The notes beneath the pieces were generated by a model. The model was not told the origin of the DNA. It did no database searches and saw nothing but the letters and a program-made list of their open reading frames with translations. Positions 14,649 through 23,312 of a DNA stretch of 51,476 nucleotides are shown in pieces; position 1 is the stretch's first letter; each line of letters opens with the position of its first letter. The position numbers and the translations under genes are program-made. The stretch comes from Promineifilum sp. (GTDB lineage Bacteria; Chloroflexota; Anaerolineae; Promineifilales; Promineifilaceae), in the NCBI GenBank assembly GCA_020634335.1, contig JACKBY010000025.1, forward strand, positions 1 through 51,476. Direction: 5' to 3'.

Positions 14649-17600
14649 TTATTGAGATTCAATAGGGACAACAGCCGTCAGGCGGACACCTTCATTCGGT
14701 GCAGTGACGATCTCCAAGCTTCCGCCGACGAGGTCAATGCGCTCTTGCATGCTCATTAGCCCAATCCCATTGCTCACGCGCGAATCCTGATCGATTATAA
14801 ATCCTTTGCCATCATCGGCTATAACCAACTTCATCGCTTTATCTTCTTTGGTCAAGTTGAGCTCGACCTGTTGTGGCTCGGCATGTTTGGCAATATTGGT
14901 AAGCGCTTCCTGGGCAAAACGATAAATTGAGAGGGCTGTCGTGGTGGATAGCCCCGGTACATCGCGGCCACTATAATGGACAGAGAGTTGCGTGCGAGCC
15001 GCAAAATCATGGCAAAGTCCTTCGAGGGCCACATTGAGGCCAAACGCATCGAGACCCGGCGGCCGCAAATCATGAGCCAACGTTCTCAAGGTCTCCATTG
15101 TATTGCCCGTTAGATTGGCCAGATCAGCCAATCTATCGTTCAGTGTATCCAGTCCTGGTGGAAGGCCGCTGCGAATCAGATCGAGGCTGATTTTCAGGGA
15201 GGTCAGGGCTTGCCCCGCCTCGTCATGCAACTCACGCGAGATCCTCAGCCGTTCCTCCTCCTGCGCGGTGACGATGCGGTCGGCTAACACGCGCAACCGC
15301 TCTCGCTGCATCTCGGCGACAAGTCTCGCCCGCCGTTGCGAATCAAACAACTGGGTATTTTCTATCGACAAACCGGCTTGGGCCGCCAGAATGGTCAGCA
15401 AGCGCTCATCCTCAACTGTAAAAGCATTCGGCAGCATGCAATGAAGGCTGACTGTTCCCAACGCCCGGTTGCGCGACTGAATCGGCGCGACCAAGAGTGA
15501 GCGCAAGCCGGTGCTCCGTGCATAGGTAGAGGAACGGGGATCGATTCGAGTGTCGCCGACATTGATCACCCGACCTTCGTCGATGGCCAGACCGGCAATT
15601 CCCTCGTTGCGGTCGATGACATAGTCGCTCAAATCTTCCACATCTCCCGCGAAGGCGGCCGGATCCAACCGCTCCGGCCGGCCGCGCAAAATGTGGATTA
15701 CGGCCCAATCCGATCGCGGCACCAGATCGTGGGCACTATTGACGATCATATCCAAGATTACCTGAGGTTCAAGCGTCTGGCTCAGCGCACGGCCAATAGC
15801 TGCAATTTCTTCGGACTCCTGCAGACGACGTTGGAGCGTTTCGTGCTGGGTGATTTTGCCGATGGCAATGGCAATCCAATTGGCAATCGACTGCATCATG
15901 CTAACATCGCCATCACCAAAGGCATGGTCATGCTCGTGGGTGACCTCCAGGACGCCGAGGAACTGGTCTTGCCATTGCACCGGGACGCCGATGATGCTCT
16001 CGGGTTCATAGCTGGTAGCCGCCGCCAATCGAGACGATCGTTGTTCGCGACAATCCTCACCCGTTAACCACACAGCGCTCTTCGCACGCCACACATTTCC
16101 AGCTACGCCGTCGTGCTCGGAGATGCGAATGCCATCCAGGTTCAACCTATCCTCCTCATCGACAGCCGCAACGTACAATTCAGCACCTTCGTGCAGAAAC
16201 AACACCATCGTGTCGCTATTGAGCAGCTTTCGCCCCACAGAGAGGATGCTCTGATAAATTGCGGGCAAATCGTTCGATGTAGCTACGATCTGCCCAATCA
16301 GATTGAGACCGGACAAGCGTTCAACAGACTGAGCCAGCGAGTCCTCCAGCTGGCGGCGGCCCGAAATATCCTGGATAATGCCTGTCATTCGCAACGGCAT
16401 GCCCGCCTCGTCCATGACCGTATTACCCGCCGTATAAACCATCCCTATGCTTTCATCGTCCCGAATGAAACGGAATTGATGCTCGAATGGCCGGCCTGTT
16501 CGAATAGAACGGGTAATTGCTCGTTGCAGATCGCTCAAATCATCAGGATAAATTCGATTGATGAACTGCTCGGCCGAACCCTGAACTACTTGAGGTTCGA
16601 GAGCGAATAGTTCCCACACGATGTCGGAGTAGGTCGCCTGCCCGTCTTTGAAAGAATATTCCCAGTGCCCCAGGTTGGCGATGCGCTGCGCCTCGCCTAA
16701 TTTCTGCTCAGTTTGCCGCAATTCCTGCAATGCCGCATGGAGCTTTGTAATCTCGCGACCTTCGGCGACAAGCAGGACGGCTTCTCCTCCCTCGTTGCGT
16801 ACGGCTTTAATTGTCAGGTCGAGTACCACGGTTTCGGACTTCTTACCCGTGACACTCGTTTCAAAGCGAATGATCTGACCATCTCCGGCACGCTGAACGG
16901 CCGTCTCCAGGTCTAAATGACCATCGACCAGAGGAGGCCACAAAGAGGCTTCCCAAAATTTCTTGCCTATAATCTGATCGTATTCACCCGGCACGAATTC
17001 CAATGCTGTATTGTTGATGTCGATGACTGTGCCATCGGGTTTGAGAAGGGCGATTAGCTGGACGGATTGATCGAATAGGCCACGGAACCGGCGCTCACTT
17101 TCGCGCAGCCGAGCCTGGGCATCACCACGTTCCACGACCAGTCCCATAAGAGCCACCCCATGGGTTAAGACGTCCAACTCGTTGGGCAGATCAGCGATGG
17201 TCTCGGCCGCGAAAAATTCAACAGTGGCGGAACATTCACCGTTTACGAGAAGAGGAACACCTACATAGGCTTCGATACCCGGCTTGCGCTCGGGGAAATA
17301 AAGCTCCAAACCCTCCTCCGATTCGTGATTAAAAATAATCCCGCCATCCCTTTGGCGACAGATGATAGGAACAAGCTCATTATTCCAGGTCTGATCGTGA
17401 AGGTCGGAATCGAACTTGGTCGGGTGGACCCAATTTAGCTCATGCTTCCCCTCTATTCTCGTATCGCGTAAGCTAATCAACCGCCCTTTCACCCATCCAT
17501 AGTGCCGGCCAATGATCTCCATAAGCTGCAGGAAAGTCTCTTCGTTGGGAAGCGGCTTGCTGGCGGCAATGCCTAACGCTTGAAAAGCGGTTAGCTTGTC

Positions 17601-17717
17601 AGCCTGTAGATCTGGAAGAGAAGCCAAGTCAGGATTGTCGGATAGTGACGACATAGCAGATGTTATCAATTGTTTGGCGTCCACCATACCTGTAGGTAAC
17701 GTGATTGAGGCCCGCAT
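14649..17717 (-). CDS. GAF-PAS-PAS-GAF-GAF sensor histidine kinase (HisKA_3 type)
   Basis: A 1022-residue cytosolic kinase with no membrane segment. Domains in order: GAF-like at about 45-195, PAS 205-325, PAS with PAC 340-455 (MTGIIQDISGRRQLEDSL), GAF 465-620, GAF 640-795, short coiled coil, HisKA_3 dimerisation (EEERLRISRELHDEAGQ, phosphoacceptor His831), and HATPase_c 925-1020 with N box ALTNIAKHA and glycine boxes DDGKGF and GIGLMSMQERI. This is the NarX/NreB-like class that partners NarL regulators, as found directly downstream. Cofactors of the GAF/PAS domains (heme, flavin, Fe-S) cannot be assigned; no Cys cluster stands out. A TATAGT lies only 5 nt before the ATG, so the mRNA may be leaderless or the start may be the ATG at 17687. 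Confidence 0.93.
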   Translation of the reverse strand: MRASITLPTGMVDAKQLITSAMSSLSDNPDLASLPDLQADKLTAFQALGIAASKPLPNEETFLQLMEIIGRHYGWVKGRLISLRDTRIEGKHELNWVHPTKFDSDLHDQTWNNELVPIICRQRDGGIIFNHESEEGLELYFPERKPGIEAYVGVPLLVNGECSATVEFFAAETIADLPNELDVLTHGVALMGLVVERGDAQARLRESERRFRGLFDQSVQLIALLKPDGTVIDINNTALEFVPGEYDQIIGKKFWEASLWPPLVDGHLDLETAVQRAGDGQIIRFETSVTGKKSETVVLDLTIKAVRNEGGEAVLLVAEGREITKLHAALQELRQTEQKLGEAQRIANLGHWEYSFKDGQATYSDIVWELFALEPQVVQGSAEQFINRIYPDDLSDLQRAITRSIRTGRPFEHQFRFIRDDESIGMVYTAGNTVMDEAGMPLRMTGIIQDISGRRQLEDSLAQSVERLSGLNLIGQIVATSNDLPAIYQSILSVGRKLLNSDTMVLFLHEGAELYVAAVDEEDRLNLDGIRISEHDGVAGNVWRAKSAVWLTGEDCREQRSSRLAAATSYEPESIIGVPVQWQDQFLGVLEVTHEHDHAFGDGDVSMMQSIANWIAIAIGKITQHETLQRRLQESEEIAAIGRALSQTLEPQVILDMIVNSAHDLVPRSDWAVIHILRGRPERLDPAAFAGDVEDLSDYVIDRNEGIAGLAIDEGRVINVGDTRIDPRSSTYARSTGLRSLLVAPIQSRNRALGTVSLHCMLPNAFTVEDERLLTILAAQAGLSIENTQLFDSQRRARLVAEMQRERLRVLADRIVTAQEEERLRISRELHDEAGQALTSLKISLDLIRSGLPPGLDTLNDRLADLANLTGNTMETLRTLAHDLRPPGLDAFGLNVALEGLCHDFAARTQLSVHYSGRDVPGLSTTTALSIYRFAQEALTNIAKHAEPQQVELNLTKEDKAMKLVIADDGKGFIIDQDSRVSNGIGLMSMQERIDLVGGSLEIVTAPNEGVRLTAVVPIESQ

Positions 17718-17911
17718 TTTACACTATACGATTCATCCTGGCACGGATCGGCCAAGCCCCACTTTACGCGGGGCGGATCGTCGTTCTATTGGCTACTGTC
17801 GCGCCTCTGTTATTGCTGGATTTGTTCGACGGAGCTTAAGTCAAGTTCACTATCATACTGAATGGGTAAAAACGCTCTCGGACTAACTGAGAACACTTTT
17901 GGTTTGGAAAA

Positions 17912-18856
17912 TTACTGCCGTCTGCTTTTTTCCAACTTTACCTTACCCTCAGTGGGTATACCCTGTTTGGCTTTCGCCTCCTCAGTCAAAACAACAGCTC
18001 CTCTTTCGGGACGAATGCCTGAGCCATATTCTGTAGCGTAGACTTGAGTAAATTCCGCCCCCAGAAACAGAATCTGGACGGAATAATAGACCCACAAGAG
18101 CAGCAAGATCACTGAGCCGGCCGCCCCAAAGGCCGACGTGGGATCGCTGCGATCAAAATACACGCCCAATGCGTACTCGCCGATTTTGAAAAGCAAGGCC
18201 GTTAAAAACGCGCCAATCCCCACGTCACGCCAGGTGATGTCAACGTCAGGTATCGTCTTGAACATTAGCGCAAATAGGGCGGTGATGACCACCAACGAGA
18301 AAACAAAATTCACAATCCCCAACAGTACCTCTGCATCAGAGACCAGCCCCCCCACGTAATTCCCGAATGTGGTCACCATCGTGCTGAGCAAAAGGGAAAC
18401 CAGCAAGATGAATCCAATCGCCAGCACCATGGTGAAGGATAAAAACCGTTCCCTGACAGCTCCCCAAATACCCCGGTCCGGATCAGCCTCAACATTCCAG
18501 ATGGTGTTCATCGCATCCTGCAACTGCGTGAACACACCTGACGCGCCGAAGAATAACAACACCACACCGACGATAGTGGGCAGCAACTCGCTGCCCCCGG
18601 GCGATTCGACCGAGTCCAGGATCGTTTCTATGGCCTCGGCTCCCTGAACGCCCATCAAACTGCCGGCCTGATTGACCAACTGGTTTTCGATCATGGCCCG
18701 GTCTGTAAACAGGGCAGCAATGCCAATTGCTACTACTAACAAGGGTGGAATAGAAAAGACTGTGTAATAGGCAAGCGCGGCGGCCAACCGCGACGCTTTG
18801 TCCTCGCTCCACTCCTGAAAAGTCTTTTTGATCAGATCAACAAACTTATTCATCAC
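17912..18856 (-). CDS. YihY/BrkB-family inner membrane protein
   Basis: A 314-residue protein with six predicted membrane segments and the family signature near the N-terminus, DKASRLAAALAYYTVFSIPPLLVVAIG; later come FFGASGVFTQLQDAMNTIW, DVTW-type IDVTWRDVGIGAFLTALLF and the C-terminal VILLLLWVYYSVQILFLGAEFTQVYA. YihY proteins were once called RNase BN in error; their role is still unclear, perhaps transport or envelope maintenance. The start overlaps the stop of the M48 protease gene in an ATGA, so the two are translationally coupled. The charged C-terminal tail is cytoplasmic. Confidence 0.92.
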   Translation of the reverse strand: MMNKFVDLIKKTFQEWSEDKASRLAAALAYYTVFSIPPLLVVAIGIAALFTDRAMIENQLVNQAGSLMGVQGAEAIETILDSVESPGGSELLPTIVGVVLLFFGASGVFTQLQDAMNTIWNVEADPDRGIWGAVRERFLSFTMVLAIGFILLVSLLLSTMVTTFGNYVGGLVSDAEVLLGIVNFVFSLVVITALFALMFKTIPDVDITWRDVGIGAFLTALLFKIGEYALGVYFDRSDPTSAFGAAGSVILLLLWVYYSVQILFLGAEFTQVYATEYGSGIRPERGAVVLTEEAKAKQGIPTEGKVKLEKSRRQ

Positions 18857-19674
18857 TGGATCAGCCCATCGGGCACTCCATTTGGATATTCAACCTGGAT
18901 GGCCTCTTCAATCGCTTCGATTCGGTTTTCCGGATTGGGATGGGTGCTAAAGAATTCCGGAGGTGAGGCTCCTCCGGCTTCGGCCAAGATGTTCATCACG
19001 TCGATCAATGAACGGGGGTCATAGCCTGCCTCCCCCATAAAGCGCACGCCCAGCCGATCAGCTTGCAGCTCATGCTCGCGACTGTAGCGCATTGTGAGCA
19101 ATTGACCGACAACGGCCGCCATTTGACCAGTGGCTGCGCTATTGGGATTTTGGGGATCGTAGGAGGCAATGACTACAGCGCCGGTCAATCCCTGGGTCAA
19201 TTGTTGTCGGGCGATCTGCTGCGCAGAGTGTCGTGCCACCGCATGGCCGATCTCGTGCGCCAGGACTCCCGCGAGTTGCCCTTCGGATTGCAGACGATTA
19301 TACAAACCCGCCGTCAGAAAGACTTGTCCACCAGGAAGAGCAAACGCATTAACGGTTTCGTCGTCTACGAGCAATGAACATTCGTAGGGCCAATCCGCCT
19401 GCCCGGCATCGCTATTACTGATGAGCCGTCGACAAACACTATCCAGAAAGCCCTGGGCTTCGACGTCGGGGTGAAGGCCACCGAACTGGGCCGTCATCTC
19501 GGGTACTGCTTGCAATCCAAGCGCGATCTCCTGATCGGGCGTAATGCCGATGTACTGATCTTCCTCTATAATGGGGTTGTACTCTTTTGAACCAAAATAA
19601 GATATGAGGGCAAAGACGGCAATGGCTAACCCAACCAGCAAGCGTCCGCCGTTAAAACTACGTCTGCGATTCAT
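18853..19674 (-). CDS. M48-family membrane-anchored/secreted zinc metalloprotease
   Basis: A 273-residue protein with an N-terminal signal or anchor (RLLVGLAIAVFALISYFG) and the zinc site HEIGHAVARHSAQQ (HExxH), with the third ligand in YSREHELQADRLG. FALPGGQVFLTAGL precedes the zinc helix, as in BepA/Oma1/LoiP proteases that degrade misfolded envelope proteins. It is the second gene of the operon membrane protein - M48 - YihY (32 bp after the first, overlap with the third). Quality control of the envelope is the likely role by family. Confidence 0.93.
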   Translation of the reverse strand: MNRRRSFNGGRLLVGLAIAVFALISYFGSKEYNPIIEEDQYIGITPDQEIALGLQAVPEMTAQFGGLHPDVEAQGFLDSVCRRLISNSDAGQADWPYECSLLVDDETVNAFALPGGQVFLTAGLYNRLQSEGQLAGVLAHEIGHAVARHSAQQIARQQLTQGLTGAVVIASYDPQNPNSAATGQMAAVVGQLLTMRYSREHELQADRLGVRFMGEAGYDPRSLIDVMNILAEAGGASPPEFFSTHPNPENRIEAIEEAIQVEYPNGVPDGLIQ

Positions 19675-19706
19675 AGTGTCTCCGATGGTTTGATAGTTGC
19701 AGATGG

Positions 19707-20228
19707 TTAGGCAGACAATTCCGCGTCAGAAACAGGGGCGTCGGTCACTACGTAAATGTCCCGCTCCAGACCTTCGTAAATCCCGCCGGCCGCCGCCCCA
19801 AAGACAATGTGACCCATCAGCGCAATCCAGCCGCGCAAAGGAAAGAACCATGGATAGAGGGTCGTAAAAGTGTAGTAATTAATCACGTAGAGGGCCAGAC
19901 CAAAAATAGCACCGCCAACGATGCCGACCCACAAACCCCATCGATGGATGATGAACGCCAGAATGACGCTATAGAGCACGGAAAGAAACAAATGAATGAC
20001 AGCTCCGGTTAGCACCACCTGGAAATTGATAGTTTGAGAAGGTGTCAGAACACTCTGGCCCAAAAGAATGGCGGCCACATGGTGGAATGGCGCCCACACG
20101 CTGCCTCCGGTTGTCAGGGCTAACAAGATCACCCACAACAGCATCGTCAGCGCACCGGCCAAAAGACCGGCTATGATCGCCGCCCGCCAATCCATGATCT
20201 GTCGCAACCTGGCTGTTCCATTGTCCAT
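19707..20228 (-). CDS. Four-helix membrane protein, unknown function
   Basis: A 173-residue protein with about four hydrophobic segments (residues 17-40, 68-92, 97-120, 130-150) and a short acidic C-terminal tail. It contains HHVAAILLGQSVL between segments and Gly-rich pairs (GGAIFGLALYV, HIVFGAAAGGIYEGL). I do not recognise a named family with certainty. It has the strong ribosome binding site AAGGAGGAGATA before ATG 20228 and is the first gene of the operon with the M48 protease and YihY, so it may be an envelope protein too. Confidence 0.75.
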   Translation of the reverse strand: MDNGTARLRQIMDWRAAIIAGLLAGALTMLLWVILLALTTGGSVWAPFHHVAAILLGQSVLTPSQTINFQVVLTGAVIHLFLSVLYSVILAFIIHRWGLWVGIVGGAIFGLALYVINYYTFTTLYPWFFPLRGWIALMGHIVFGAAAGGIYEGLERDIYVVTDAPVSDAELSA

Positions 20229-20256
20229 TATCTCCTCCTTCCGAAATAGCGCTTAA

Positions 20257-20287
20257 GGCAGGAACGTGCAGTCGCCACGTTCCTGCC
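20257..20287. terminator. Strong hairpin between the DUF3618 gene and the membrane-protein operon
   Basis: Perfect 12-bp stem GGCAGGAACGTG / CACGTTCCTGCC (20257-20268 and 20276-20287), 7-nt loop. On the plus strand it is followed by CAATTTTATC; on the minus strand there is no clear T run. It is probably a terminator or mRNA-stabilising hairpin after the gene ending at 20368. Confidence 0.5.
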
Positions 20288-20367
20288 CAATTTTATCGCT
20301 ACCGAACCGAGTCGTCACTTCTCCTCTTCCAATTTCCGTCCGAGGAATGGCTTAAGCGTGTAAGGGC

Positions 20368-21438
20368 CTAGTTCGAATAGGTAGGGCTGGTATTTTTCTC
20401 TTCCTTCGCCACAGCATCCAAGGTCAGATTCTGTTGCCGGGCGGCCTCCTTGACCTCAGTCACCACAGCGCGCTGCGTATCGTCAACCACTGTCTGCACG
20501 CGCTCCACAACGTCCTGCGCGCGCTCCTTAGCCTCATCCAGTAGACGATCGCGCGTTTCGCCCATTAGCTTGTTTTCATAGTCGCTGGTCGGTATGGCGG
20601 CGCCCACGGCCGCGCCGACGATAGCCAGCACAGCGCCAACCGCCAGCGGGTTGTCGTTCATATTTTCCCAGAACGACTCCTTAGTGCGCATGGCTGCACG
20701 CCGGCTACGCATTTCGGCTTCTTGTCGCAGGCGCATAGCCTCGATGCGAGCAGTTTCGGCCGCCTGACCAGCCCGGTCTTGCAACATCTCGGTTGTTTCA
20801 CCGACTCGTTCGGCCGTGTGTCCAATGCTATCACCCACCTGGGAAGCTGTATCACTAACGGCCTCTCCAGTGCGGCTGGCGGCCTCCTCGACGGCATCAG
20901 TGGCTTCATGTACCACGTGCCCCACTTTGTTCTTGAGCTGGGATGCTTTGCGCTCGACGGCGGTCGCTGCCTCACTGGCGAAGTCACGAGCTTCGGCCAG
21001 TGGACGTCCCCCATTGCCTTCACCATAATATTGGTAGCGGCCCGGTTGACGCTCATAATCGCCCATGCGATACGTATCCATATCGCTCTTCTTGCGCTCG
21101 GATAGGAACAGCCATCCTAATCCAAGACCGATGACGGCTACCGGCAACGGGTTATCACGGATAGTCTGGCTCAGGCTGCTGGAGGCTCCCTCCACCCGGC
21201 GATTCGCTTCGTTTTTCATGTCATTTATCCTTCCTACTGTAGCCTCCTTGGCAGAAGACTTGGCTTGTTCAATAAGGTTATCCGGCGATAGACGTTCACT
21301 TATCGCCTGAATGGTCGATCCCATTTGCGCTCGCGTATAATCGATCTGCTCTCTAATGAGGGCCGGATCATCGTGCTCAGGCGCGGGCACAAGGGCGACG
21401 GAATCGGGCCGGTAGGTTAAATTTGTTGAGTTAGCCAT
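20368..21438 (-). CDS. DUF3618-domain protein with two membrane segments and amphipathic helical repeats
   Basis: A 356-residue protein. Residues 25-60 match the DUF3618 pattern (ALIREQIDYTRAQMGSTIQAISERLSPDNL). One membrane helix lies at about 97-112 (LPVAVIGLGLGWLFL) and a second at about 265-285 (DNPLAVGAVLAIVGAAVGAAIP); both follow a DNPLP/DNPLA motif. Between and after them are long Ala/Glu/Thr/Val-rich amphipathic helices (e.g. AVSDTASQVGDSIGHTAE), like LEA or apolipoprotein repeats. The gene overlaps the holin-like gene by 22 bp, a pair common in bacterial stress loci. It probably coats or tethers membranes; the function is not established. Confidence 0.82.
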   Translation of the reverse strand: MANSTNLTYRPDSVALVPAPEHDDPALIREQIDYTRAQMGSTIQAISERLSPDNLIEQAKSSAKEATVGRINDMKNEANRRVEGASSSLSQTIRDNPLPVAVIGLGLGWLFLSERKKSDMDTYRMGDYERQPGRYQYYGEGNGGRPLAEARDFASEAATAVERKASQLKNKVGHVVHEATDAVEEAASRTGEAVSDTASQVGDSIGHTAERVGETTEMLQDRAGQAAETARIEAMRLRQEAEMRSRRAAMRTKESFWENMNDNPLAVGAVLAIVGAAVGAAIPTSDYENKLMGETRDRLLDEAKERAQDVVERVQTVVDDTQRAVVTEVKEAARQQNLTLDAVAKEEKNTSPTYSN

Positions 21439-21830
21439 TCTTTATTTTCCCTCATTGTCTGTATCGTCTGGCGTGGAGCCGGATCGATCTCCTTTAGCTT
21501 GGTCAGGCCAAAACGGACCATTAGCGCGGCACCAATGGCCAATAAAACACCCACCAGCAACGCCGCCAACCAGGCATCCATCACGGTAGATAGTGCCAGA
21601 ACCAGCGCAGCTACCAAGGTCAGAAAGGCAGCTTGGGCAACGACCGCTCCCAAAATGACATATGCCGCGTTTTGCCCGGCCCGGGTTGCTTTCTTCGTCA
21701 TTTCGGCTTGAGCCAATTGCACTTCCTGTCGAAACAAGAGGCTGGCCTGAGCCGATAAATTGGAAAACAGATCACCAAGGCTTGGCTGCTCCTGCTCTGT
21801 CGAATAACGAGCATTTGTTTCGTAGTTCAT
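21417..21830 (-). CDS. Phage-holin-superfamily (Actinobacterial holin-X/DUF1469-like) membrane protein
   Basis: A 137-residue protein: N-terminal amphipathic helix (LGDLFSNLSAQASLLFRQEVQLAQAEMTKK) and two membrane hairpin segments (about 55-82 and 86-108), ending in a charged tail. The LFRQEVQLAQAEM motif is typical of the holin-X/DUF1469 group, which despite the name is chromosomal and found with DUF3618 proteins, as here. Start ATG 21830 follows GAGAGGGA. No lysis genes are nearby, so a phage origin is not supported. Confidence 0.82.
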   Translation of the reverse strand: MNYETNARYSTEQEQPSLGDLFSNLSAQASLLFRQEVQLAQAEMTKKATRAGQNAAYVILGAVVAQAAFLTLVAALVLALSTVMDAWLAALLVGVLLAIGAALMVRFGLTKLKEIDPAPRQTIQTMRENKEWLTQQI

Positions 21831-21930
21831 AGTGTCCCTCTCACGTTTATTTTCTTATCGAAGAATGGATTCCGTCGCCTCTCTCAAATTCCCTGGGGGC
21901 GATGGAAACATCCTCGCGTCAATCAATTAA

Positions 21931-22542
21931 CTACTGGCCCTGAGAGGAGGTTGATGCCTGATCAAGCCCGGATTGTTGGCGAGTGGTCGGCGTCCGCGGA
22001 ACCGAAGTCGTGTAAGTATTCGACGACGAATACCCCCCGGGTTCGGAATAGCCCGTGTACCCCGTCATGTACTGATCACCCTCATACTGGTTGTAACGCT
22101 CACCACTGCTGCGCACAAAACGGCCGGCCATGATCCCCAGCATGAACGCCCCGCCCAGGAATACCACTGGCTTACGGCGAGCGAAGTCCTGCAAATCGGT
22201 CAGCACGTCTTCTACGCCCTTCTCGTTCAGGTAAGAGGAAATGCCTTCAAGTTGCTCAGCCAACCGGTCGCCATACTTCGATAGGGTTTGGCTTTCCACA
22301 CCGATGTCTTGGCTGGTTTGACGAACCGCATCAGCAACGGAGCCAATCTCATGAGCCACATCACTCATACGCGAATCAACAGTCTGTTTGGCTTGTTCCC
22401 CAACCTGCGCAGCGGTACGTTTGGCTTGTTCCTTGGCCGCCGCGGCCGTCTCGCTCACTTTTTCTTGCGTCTTTTCAGCTGCTTCCTGGGCCTTATCGAC
22501 GGCAGTATCGCCCATGTCATTCTTCTGCTTGTAAGTAGTCAT
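21931..22542 (-). CDS. LEA-like/DUF883-like stress protein with one membrane segment
   Basis: A 203-residue protein. The N-terminal 60 residues are an Ala/Glu/Lys/Gln-rich helix with 11-mer-like periodicity (AVDKAQEAAEKTQEKVSETA), typical of LEA-type proteins. A second helical region leads to a membrane segment at about 125-145 after RRKPVVFLGGAFMLGIMAGRFV, the pattern of DUF883/ElaB-YqjD proteins that bind ribosomes to the membrane. The C-terminal 60 residues are low-complexity Tyr/Ser/Thr/Gly. The ATG at 22542 is chosen because AAGGAG is 7 bases upstream; the ATG at 22548 is too close to it. It is part of the envelope-stress group with the neighbouring genes. Confidence 0.75.
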   Translation of the reverse strand: MTTYKQKNDMGDTAVDKAQEAAEKTQEKVSETAAAAKEQAKRTAAQVGEQAKQTVDSRMSDVAHEIGSVADAVRQTSQDIGVESQTLSKYGDRLAEQLEGISSYLNEKGVEDVLTDLQDFARRKPVVFLGGAFMLGIMAGRFVRSSGERYNQYEGDQYMTGYTGYSEPGGYSSSNTYTTSVPRTPTTRQQSGLDQASTSSQGQ

Positions 22543-22618
22543 TATCATACTCCTTCATCAATTACTGGATGCCGGCATGCATGCCCGGCGTTAGTAAAAT
22601 TTTTGGCAGACAATCTCT

Positions 22619-23062
22619 CTAGGAAGAGCGCCCATTCTCAGCATAGGCTTTGAAGTTGCGCAGGTCTTCTTCGAGCCGGTTATCGGGATTACTAAACAGT
22701 TGGGCGACGGCCGCACCGACCTTGCCCCCTGGCACTGAGTAATTCATCGTTACCGTGATACGGGTCTGATTATCCGGAAGCTCAGCGAAAACCACGTCGC
22801 CGCTCGTTGTCACACTGCCATCGTGGTCTTTCGTATTCCAGGCAATGCGTTGATTAGGATCCAGGCGGGTTGTTTCCGCATCCCATTCCAGATTTACGCC
22901 CATGGGGCCGGCGACTTCCCAGTGACTGGTGCGCGGGCCGGTCTTTGTAACCTTGTTCACATACTTCATGAAATATGGGAACGCCTCAAAATTGGCCCAA
23001 ATGTTGTAGATAGCAGGCAGGTCGCCATTCACAGTTATCGTCTTCGTCACTCTGTCGCTCAT
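22619..23062 (-). CDS. SRPBCC-family (polyketide cyclase/START-like) protein
   Basis: A 147-residue single-domain protein: VTKTITVNGDLPAIYNIWANFEAFPYFMKYVNKVTKTG, then NLEWDAETTRLDPNQRIAWNT, TITVTMNYSVPGG and a long C-terminal helix ENPDNRLEEDLRNFKAYAE-like. This is the helix-grip fold binding a hydrophobic ligand; members with the FPxFM and LEEDL features often sit next to stress genes. Ribosome binding site GGAGAGAAG precedes ATG 23062. It heads the group running to 20368. The ligand is unknown. Confidence 0.88.
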   Translation of the reverse strand: MSDRVTKTITVNGDLPAIYNIWANFEAFPYFMKYVNKVTKTGPRTSHWEVAGPMGVNLEWDAETTRLDPNQRIAWNTKDHDGSVTTSGDVVFAELPDNQTRITVTMNYSVPGGKVGAAVAQLFSNPDNRLEEDLRNFKAYAENGRSS

Positions 23063-23312
23063 ACTTCTCTCCTTGTCACTTATCTATTCTCTGGTCTATT
23101 GGTCCGTCCGGACGTTGCATTGTATTCATACAATCAGTGCCAGGTATCGGCCATCAGGACAGAGACTGTTCTTGATTTATATGGTCATAGTGTACGGCAA
23201 CGCCTCGACAACGCTCTGGTAAGTCGATACAGGGGGAGGTATAGATTTAGATATATTCTAATCAGGGACGAGGTGGGGAAAGGGCAGCCGCTGGCCGCAA
23301 ATGCGAGCGCTT
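23063..23312. promoter_or_regulatory. Control region upstream of the envelope-stress group
   Basis: No gene is seen. Two inverted repeats are visible: ATTGTAT-TC-ATACAAT (23119-23134), 57 bp before the SRPBCC start and containing a TACAAT that could be a -10 on the minus strand, and TTAGA-TATAT-TCTAA (23247-23261). Either could be an operator. Confidence 0.4.

Noticed and set aside
21417..21830. Phage lysis cassette suggested by the holin-like protein
   Set aside because: No endolysin, spanin or structural phage gene nearby; this holin-X type is chromosomal and pairs with DUF3618 proteins.
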